Assembly (NCBI GenBank): GCA_040219275.1
Contig: JAVJSU010000093.1
Span: forward strand, 1-17,986
Source: JAVJSU01 sp040219275
GTDB taxonomy: Bacteria > Chloroflexota > Anaerolineae > Aggregatilineales > Phototrophicaceae
Reading direction: 5' to 3'
DNA: 17,986 bases
The notes beneath the pieces were generated by a model. It saw nothing but the letters and a program-made list of their open reading frames with translations. It was not told the origin of the DNA and did not search any database. The position numbers and the translations under genes were made by a program. Position 1 is the first letter of the stretch, and each line of letters opens with the position of its first letter. This document shows, piece after piece, positions 14,073-17,986 of the stretch.

Positions 14073-14480
14073 TTAGTCTTTGCGCGTGAGGATGATGACC
14101 GGAATAACGCGGTCTGCTTTGTTTTTGTACTCGGTGAAGCCGGAACTGATAGATTCCATTTTGCTATAGAGTTCGGTGCGTTCGGGTTCGTCGGCGATGG
14201 TTGCCAGCGCGTCGAAGTGTTCCGTGCCGACTTCTACGCTGACTTCTGGATGGGCGACGATGTTATGATACCAGTCGGGGTGGCTGGGTGCGCCAGCTTT
14301 TGAGGCGACGACCACATAACGGTCTCCATCCGCATAGCACATAAGGGGATTGACCCGCTCTTTTCCACTTTTTGCGCCGGTGGTGTGGAGAAGCAGTAAA
14401 GTATAGCCCTCGAAGTGTCCACCCACTTTGCCGTCATTCGCTCTAAATTCCGCAATAATTTTATCGTTCCAATCAGACAT
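14073..14480 (-). CDS. Ddn/nitroreductase-family deazaflavin (F420)-dependent oxidoreductase
   Basis: A 135-residue, single-domain cytoplasmic protein. Family signatures are LLLLHTTGAKSGKERVNPL (residues 28-46) and VVVASKAGAPSHPDWYHN (56-73), followed by AHPEVSVEVG. These match the split-barrel Ddn family (DUF385), whose known members use reduced F420 to reduce quinones or nitroaromatics. The length is typical. GGGGAAG lies about 8 nt before the ATG. The gene is convergent with the propeller gene and transcribed in the same direction as the two genes to its right. If the assignment holds, the organism should make or import F420. The physiological substrate is unknown. Confidence 0.88.
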   Translation of the reverse strand: MSDWNDKIIAEFRANDGKVGGHFEGYTLLLLHTTGAKSGKERVNPLMCYADGDRYVVVASKAGAPSHPDWYHNIVAHPEVSVEVGTEHFDALATIADEPERTELYSKMESISSGFTEYKNKADRVIPVIILTRKD

Positions 14481-14571
14481 TTTTCTAACTTCCCCAAAAA
14501 TTATCTCGACAAGCGTGCTACTGGGTCTTAGATGCCGTTAGAGGGGTCTAATCTTACGCGCATGGGTTGGA

Positions 14572-14637
14572 TTAGGCGTGGACGTAATCGACAAGGGATT
14601 GTTTTCCCATCCGAGTTCGATATATCTCAACGTATTT
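14572..14637 (-). pseudogene. Relic of a TrpA-like C-terminal tail
   Basis: The minus strand reads KYVE...GKQSLVDYVHA followed by TAA. The intact TrpA-like protein ends KIVEHLQSGEQSLIDYVHALREATYY. At DNA level 14575-14607 and 15429-15461 match at 27 of 33 positions, with mostly silent or conservative changes. There is no start codon and no upstream body of the gene, so this is a fragment. It lies just past the stop of the AT-rich secreted-protein gene, which is therefore bracketed by the two copies. Confidence 0.75.
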
Positions 14638-14639
14638 TT

Positions 14640-15392
14640 CTATCGACGTACATATAATTGTCCGTATTCAAGTCGAAGCGGGTAGCCTAAACCATGCCAC
14701 CCTGGGCGGTAATAAGTTTCTGTGAATTGCCTCTCTATGGTATCGACACTTAAACCAAACATATTCGCAGAAAAATTAAGTCGTGCTGAGGTTGCTGGAT
14801 AGAGGGTGTATCCGATTCCGATGGCATCCGAACTGATTTCGAGTTTAACTGTTTCGGGGACATCGCGGGAGCGATATAGTACAAAATCCACTTTAAGCCC
14901 AAGGTGATAATAAAAAACGGATAAAAATACCGTCCCCCAGTTGACTTCAACAGAATAATCATACCGCAGACGGCTTTCATCCGGTTCTCCATACGCAGTG
15001 AGGATGTCTTCTAATGTGAAATTCGTCGTTTCTCTGATTTGAATCGAACGCACTATAGCATCGTCCAACGTAATCACATTTTGCGTAGCGGGGCGATCAT
15101 TCCACCACCAAATTGTGTGACGCTCTGACGCAAGATAGGGTTGAGAGAATTCTGTTAGATCGTATGTCGATTGCTTAAAGAATGTCGAATGCTCCAAATC
15201 TAATGCAACAACAACCTCCATAACATCCGTAATTGTGCTTTGACCCGGCGTAATGTTTTGCCAGCACGGAAAATGGCAGATGTCCTGCGAAAATAAACTA
15301 TCGTCATTCTGTTGCTGAACCGGCATTACAATCAGGAACGGAAGTAATATCCATAAACCTGCAAAGTGTATCGTTTGATGGAAAATCATCAT
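14640..15392 (-). CDS. Secreted protein of unknown function, AT-rich
   Basis: A 250-residue protein; I do not recognise a named family. A hydrophobic N-terminus (residues about 8-25, LWILLPFLIVMPV) suggests export. Just after it comes CHFPCWQNITPGQSTITDV, a two-cysteine motif followed by a PGxS/T pattern. Further on, a TAYGEPDE stretch recalls small BamE-like modules; the resemblance is only suggestive. The rest alternates beta-like segments. Its Shine-Dalgarno AGGAG (complement of 15402-15406) overlaps the stop codon of the TrpA-like gene, so the two are translationally coupled despite having no obvious functional link. G+C is low (hand count 23 of 60 at 14881-14940). It sits between a TrpA-like tail and its relic, suggesting late arrival. 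Confidence 0.75.
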   Translation of the reverse strand: MMIFHQTIHFAGLWILLPFLIVMPVQQQNDDSLFSQDICHFPCWQNITPGQSTITDVMEVVVALDLEHSTFFKQSTYDLTEFSQPYLASERHTIWWWNDRPATQNVITLDDAIVRSIQIRETTNFTLEDILTAYGEPDESRLRYDYSVEVNWGTVFLSVFYYHLGLKVDFVLYRSRDVPETVKLEISSDAIGIGYTLYPATSARLNFSANMFGLSVDTIERQFTETYYRPGWHGLGYPLRLEYGQLYVRR

Positions 15393-15401
15393 CGCTATCT
15401 T

Positions 15402-15406
15402 CTCCT
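15402..15406 (-). promoter_or_regulatory. Shine-Dalgarno overlapping the upstream stop codon
   Basis: AGGAG uses the last two bases of the TAG that ends the TrpA-like gene and lies 9 nt from the ATG at 15392. It decides that start and couples the two genes. Confidence 0.8.
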
Positions 15407-16196
15407 AATAATACGTGGCTTCGCGCAGGGCATGAACGTAATCGATGAGGGATTGTTCGCCGGATTGCAGATGCTCGACGATTTTTGTGCCGACGACTGC
15501 CATATCGACATCGAGGCGCGTCAGGGCGTTGACCTGTTCGGGGCGTTGCAGTCCGATGCCGACAGCGATGGGCATCTCCGGTTTGATTTTGCGGATGCGT
15601 TCGACAGCGTGTTGAATCGTGTCGCGCAGGTCGCCGTCAATATCTGCCGACTGCCCTGTCCTGCCGGTGGAGGCTTTGAGGTAAATCACATCGGCGAGAT
15701 CGCAGACGCGGGCGAGGGTGTCGTCATCGGCGCGGGCATCCAGCAAAAGAACGAGCGCGAGGTTGAGGGCGGTGGTGATGATCTTGACGTGCTGGCTTTC
15801 GCTTACGTCCATATCCGGCGCGATCATGCCATGCACCTGATTTTCCACACACAGCCGCAAAAATCCGTCCAGATTGCGCCCGACTTCCACATAAGTCATG
15901 ACGATGCGGGGCTGGGGGATGCTCCGTAAGCCACCGATCAGCGCGAGGGCGGGTTCGGCGTGGATGCCGCGCACGGCGGTGACGACTTCATGGGCGCTGG
16001 CGATGACCGTGCCATCCATCGACGGGTTCTCTGCGGGGATGCCGTATTCGATGATGTCGAGATCGGCGGCGGCGCGTACCATCTGATAGAATCCGTCCGG
16101 TGTGGGATAGCCGACGAGAAAATATCCGCAGAGCGCCATGCGTCCGGCGTTGCGGGTGGATTTTAGGGTGTGGATGAGCGGGTTGGTGAAGGGCAT
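15405..16196 (-). CDS. Divergent tryptophan synthase alpha-chain-like protein
   Basis: A 263-residue TIM-barrel protein, the normal TrpA length, using the ATG at 16196. An upstream TTG extension runs into repeat sequence and was rejected. GYPTP (29-33), DIIEYGIP with E50, and MDG with D61 correspond to the catalytic Glu49 and Asp60 of enteric TrpA. VGIG (212-215) and VVGTKIV (234-240) match the phosphate-binding end of the barrel. TrpA splits indole-3-glycerol phosphate into indole and glyceraldehyde 3-phosphate. Several usual features are altered: the loop normally FSDPLAD reads AENPSMD, the YNP after MTY reads VEV, and the RAGVTG loop reads STGRTG. No trpB or other trp gene is nearby. It could be a second alpha chain, a stand-alone indole-glycerol-phosphate lyase, or a relative with a changed role. 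Confidence 0.82.
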   Translation of the reverse strand: MPFTNPLIHTLKSTRNAGRMALCGYFLVGYPTPDGFYQMVRAAADLDIIEYGIPAENPSMDGTVIASAHEVVTAVRGIHAEPALALIGGLRSIPQPRIVMTYVEVGRNLDGFLRLCVENQVHGMIAPDMDVSESQHVKIITTALNLALVLLLDARADDDTLARVCDLADVIYLKASTGRTGQSADIDGDLRDTIQHAVERIRKIKPEMPIAVGIGLQRPEQVNALTRLDVDMAVVGTKIVEHLQSGEQSLIDYVHALREATYY

Positions 16197-16507
16197 GTGA
16201 TGACTTTCGATAAGACGATATGCGAAAGCGTAACGCAAAGTCGCGGGAAAAAATAGTCATGAACCGCCAAGACGCAAAGTGCGCCAAGAAAAGGCGTTAT
16301 TACTGAATGTAGCACACCGAAAATGCACTATGTTGTAATTTGTATCGAAGGGTCACCTTTCATAACAATTCATATAGATTAGGACAATCGTCGCGCATTG
16401 AGTAAAATCGGTGGCATGATTTTGGCGGTGGGCATAAATCATTTTTACGAATAGCCTCGCATGATAGATTCATAAATCAATATTGGATGACGGAGATTCA
16501 GATCATT
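16197..16507. other. Divergent intergenic region with GCAAAG repeat
   Basis: This 311-bp stretch separates the TrpA-like gene (minus) from the DUF4259 gene (plus). Its left third (about 16228-16290) is GCAAAG-type repeat. The right part is AT-rich and should hold the promoter for the plus-strand pair, but no convincing -35/-10 set was found. No tRNA or other RNA gene was seen. Confidence 0.5.
16228..16290 (+). repeat. GCAAAG/CCAAGA repeat tract
   Basis: Units such as AACGCAAAGTCGCGG, CCGCCAAGACGCAAAG and TGCGCCAAGAAAAGG make an imperfect tandem of about 10-12 nt. It is related to the GCAGAG tracts elsewhere in the window. It lies on the strand opposite to the TrpA-like gene it precedes. Confidence 0.7.
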
Positions 16508-16918
16508 ATGGGGACATGGGATGAGGGCAATTTTGACAACGATGGAGCAACAATCTTGCTTCAGACAGTCACAGCACAAAGCAGTCTGAAGCCAGTACGA
16601 GAAGCATTTGATGCAATTCTGGCGCTGAACGGATACATTGATGTCGATTATGGACAAGAGGCGATTGCCGCCGCCGAAGTGGTTGCACTGTTGAAAGGGA
16701 ATCCAGCTAAGTCCATACCGGAATACTTAACTGAATGGCATCAAACACATAAATTGTTAGTTGATAATCTCTTGATAGAAAAAGCAATCTTAGCAGTCAA
16801 AAAAGCGACGGAAGACCCTAAAGTATCGGAATTGCGTGGTCTCTGGGAAGGGACTAATGGGGTTGTTGCAGGTTGGTACGCCAATGTCACGGATTTGATG
16901 GAACGATTAGGTTCATAA
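16508..16918 (+). CDS. DUF4259-domain protein
   Basis: A 136-residue cytoplasmic protein. It opens MGTWDEGNFDNDGA, the usual first residues of DUF4259 proteins, which is why the ATG at 16508 is preferred to the in-frame ATG at 16487. GGAG lies 12 nt upstream, somewhat far, so the start is not certain. QEAIAAAEVVALLKG (mid-protein) and SELRGLWE near the end also fit the family. The molecular function of DUF4259 is not known to me. The gene is very AT-rich (hand count 17 G+C of 60 at 16741-16800), unlike the SDR gene that starts at the next base after its stop. Its composition suggests acquisition from elsewhere. Confidence 0.8.
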   Translation: MGTWDEGNFDNDGATILLQTVTAQSSLKPVREAFDAILALNGYIDVDYGQEAIAAAEVVALLKGNPAKSIPEYLTEWHQTHKLLVDNLLIEKAILAVKKATEDPKVSELRGLWEGTNGVVAGWYANVTDLMERLGS

Positions 16919-17731
16919 ATGAGCATTATGTCAGACAAAGATTTTCACGGTCAGGTGGCGATTGTCACCGGCGCGGGTGAAGGTATCGGGTATGCGATTG
17001 CCGAGCAGTTGGTCGCCAATGGTGCGCGGGTGGTGCTGAATGATGTTGATCCCACCAAAGCTGACCATGCGGCGCGGACGATCAGCGAGACATATATTGG
17101 CGGCGAGTGTGTGGGTGTGGGCGGCAACGTCGGCGAGGTTTATGTTGTGCGCGGGCTGGTCGCGGAGGCGGTGGAGCGTTTCGGGCGGGTGGATATTGCC
17201 GTCGCCAATGCGGGAATCACGCTATGGAATAATTTTCTGGATTACACGCCGGAGGATTTTCAGCGTGTGCTGGCGGTCAATCTGGGCGGGTCGTTTTTTC
17301 TGGCGCAAGCCGCCGCCAAGCAGTTCAAATCACAGGGGACGGGCGGGCGTATTTTGTTCATGTCGTCGGTCACGGGGCATCAGGGGATCGAATATTTATC
17401 GGCGTATGGGATGACGAAAGCCGCGCTGGAGATGCTGGCGAGGCAACTCACGGTGGAACTCGCGCCACACGGCATCACGATCAACGCGGTTGCGCCGGGG
17501 GCAACGGTCACGCCGCGTAATCTGGCGGATGATCCCGATTATGAAGCGCATTGGAGCGGAGTCACGCCGACGGGCAAGCCTGCATATCCGGCGGATATTG
17601 CCCATGCCGCGCTATTTTTGCTGTCGCCCGCGTCGGGACAGATCAGCGGGCAGACGATTGTGGTGGATGGTGGCTGGACGGGGGTGAGTCCCACGCCGAG
17701 TTTGGATTTTGTGGATGATGGGGAGGGGTAA
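16919..17731 (+). CDS. Short-chain dehydrogenase/reductase (SDR), classical type
   Basis: A 270-residue Rossmann-fold oxidoreductase. The cofactor motif TGAGEGIG is at 17-24, NAG at 97-99, and the catalytic tetrad is N121, S150, Y163 and K167 (YGMTK). The PG motif follows at 193-194 and VVDGGW near the end. An acidic residue at the end of the second strand (D42, LNDVD) favours NAD(H) over NADP(H). The length is typical, with an extra 17-residue acidic tail after VDGGW. The substrate cannot be told; FabG-like, glucose/alcohol or 3-hydroxyacyl dehydrogenases all share this layout. Its ATG directly follows the TAA of the DUF4259 gene, with TTAGG about 8 nt upstream; a second ATG lies at 16928. 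G+C is high (42 of 60 at 17461-17520). Confidence 0.9.
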   Translation: MSIMSDKDFHGQVAIVTGAGEGIGYAIAEQLVANGARVVLNDVDPTKADHAARTISETYIGGECVGVGGNVGEVYVVRGLVAEAVERFGRVDIAVANAGITLWNNFLDYTPEDFQRVLAVNLGGSFFLAQAAAKQFKSQGTGGRILFMSSVTGHQGIEYLSAYGMTKAALEMLARQLTVELAPHGITINAVAPGATVTPRNLADDPDYEAHWSGVTPTGKPAYPADIAHAALFLLSPASGQISGQTIVVDGGWTGVSPTPSLDFVDDGEG

Positions 17732-17750
17732 AATTTATCCCCCCTCTAAA

Positions 17751-17797
17751 TCTCCCCCCGCTTACGGGCGTAGACACTCCGAGATCGCAAGGGGAGA
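17751..17797 (+). other. Inverted repeat after the SDR gene
   Basis: TCTCCCC (17751-17757) and GGGGAGA (17791-17797) form a 7-bp inverted repeat with a 33-nt loop, followed by CTTTG rather than a clean T-run. It may act as a weak terminator for the SDR gene or be another dispersed repeat. Confidence 0.35.
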
Positions 17798-17825
17798 CTT
17801 TGTTTGCAACCAGCAACGGGAAAAA

Positions 17826-17846
17826 GGGCGACCTAGCAGGTCGCCC
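17826..17846 (+). repeat. Perfect hairpin GGGCGACC/GGTCGCCC
   Basis: An 8-bp stem with the 5-nt loop TAGCA. It has the same layout as the GGATGACC/GGTCATCC hairpin at 4860-4881. There is no T-run, so it is probably a dispersed palindrome. Confidence 0.7.
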
Positions 17847-17885
17847 CTGCTCAGTTGCAAGGTTATAAAGTCGCTCGTGAAAACC

Positions 17886-17986
17886 GCATTGGGCTGAAAC
17901 CCCAATGCTAAAATGATTTTCAAAACCCCACTGAAGTGGGCTGTTTTCACAAATATACGGGAAGAATAGCCTGCTTCAGCAGGGTT
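17886..17986 (+). repeat. REPIN-like palindromic element, copy 3 (cut by window edge)
   Basis: Hairpins GCATTGGG-ctgaaac-CCCAATGC (17886-17908), CCCACT-GA-AGTGGG (17927-17940) and CCTGCT-TC-AGCAGG (17970-17983) occur in the same order and spacing as copies 1 and 2. The fourth hairpin would lie beyond 17986. Confidence 0.85.

Noticed and set aside
15366..15929. 187-codon plus-strand open frame
   Set aside because: It is antisense to the TrpA-like gene, which carries conserved catalytic motifs.
14640..16196. Tryptophan biosynthesis operon
   Set aside because: Only a TrpA-like gene is present; no trpB, trpC, trpD or trpE is in the window and the coupled gene is a secreted unknown.
16197..16238. 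Upstream TTG start for the TrpA-like gene
   Set aside because: The extra 14 residues are encoded partly by GCAAAG repeat sequence. The ATG at 16196 gives the normal TrpA length and numbering of catalytic residues.

Overview
The window looks like a chromosomal segment of a Chloroflexota bacterium, probably an Anaerolineae-like lineage. This is inferred from protein style and is not proven. It is crowded with secreted proteins built from bacterial SH3 domains, TPRs, WD40-like beta-propellers and Pro/Thr linkers, and it has a Ddn-type (deazaflavin/F420) reductase and many dispersed palindromic and low-complexity intergenic repeats. Genes of the exported cluster are mid-to-high GC. Three other stretches are clearly AT-richer.

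Positions 190-9920 carry a minus-strand run of six exported-protein genes. In transcription order they are a 1308-residue double-propeller protein, an SH3 protein (joined to it by an ATGA overlap), two adjacent TPR proteins, a family-5 peptide-type solute-binding protein with no permease or ATPase nearby, and a second SH3 protein. The run is broken by two repeat-bearing gaps of about 220 bp (4769-4992 and 1234-1457). Across a 193-bp divergent gap lie three plus-strand genes: a large SH3/FecR-like protein (10114-11787), a small SH3 protein (12030-12740, with a good terminator) and a small WD40-like propeller (12885-14006). All nine have N-terminal signal sequences, most of them cut near an Ala-Gln-acidic site. 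Together they suggest a cell-surface or extracellular assembly of unknown function.

The right-hand part (14073-17731) is metabolic or accessory. It contains a Ddn-family F420-type reductase, an AT-rich secreted protein of unknown function, a divergent stand-alone TrpA-like protein, a DUF4259-type protein and a short-chain dehydrogenase. A decayed copy of the TrpA C-terminal tail lies on the far side of the AT-rich secreted gene, so that gene is bracketed by a 33-nt imperfect direct repeat. This points to a local duplication or an insertion at the 3' end of the trpA-like gene.

Repeats are a major part of the content. A four-hairpin, REPIN-like element of about 140 bp occurs complete at 1285-1421 and incomplete at both window edges. 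Two copies of a composite intergenic module follow SH3 genes; each has heptamer repeats, then GCAGAG-type repeats, then CATAAAACGG and a hairpin. Further GCAGAG/GCAAAG repeats are scattered between genes. No rRNA, tRNA, CRISPR array, transposase or integrase was seen.
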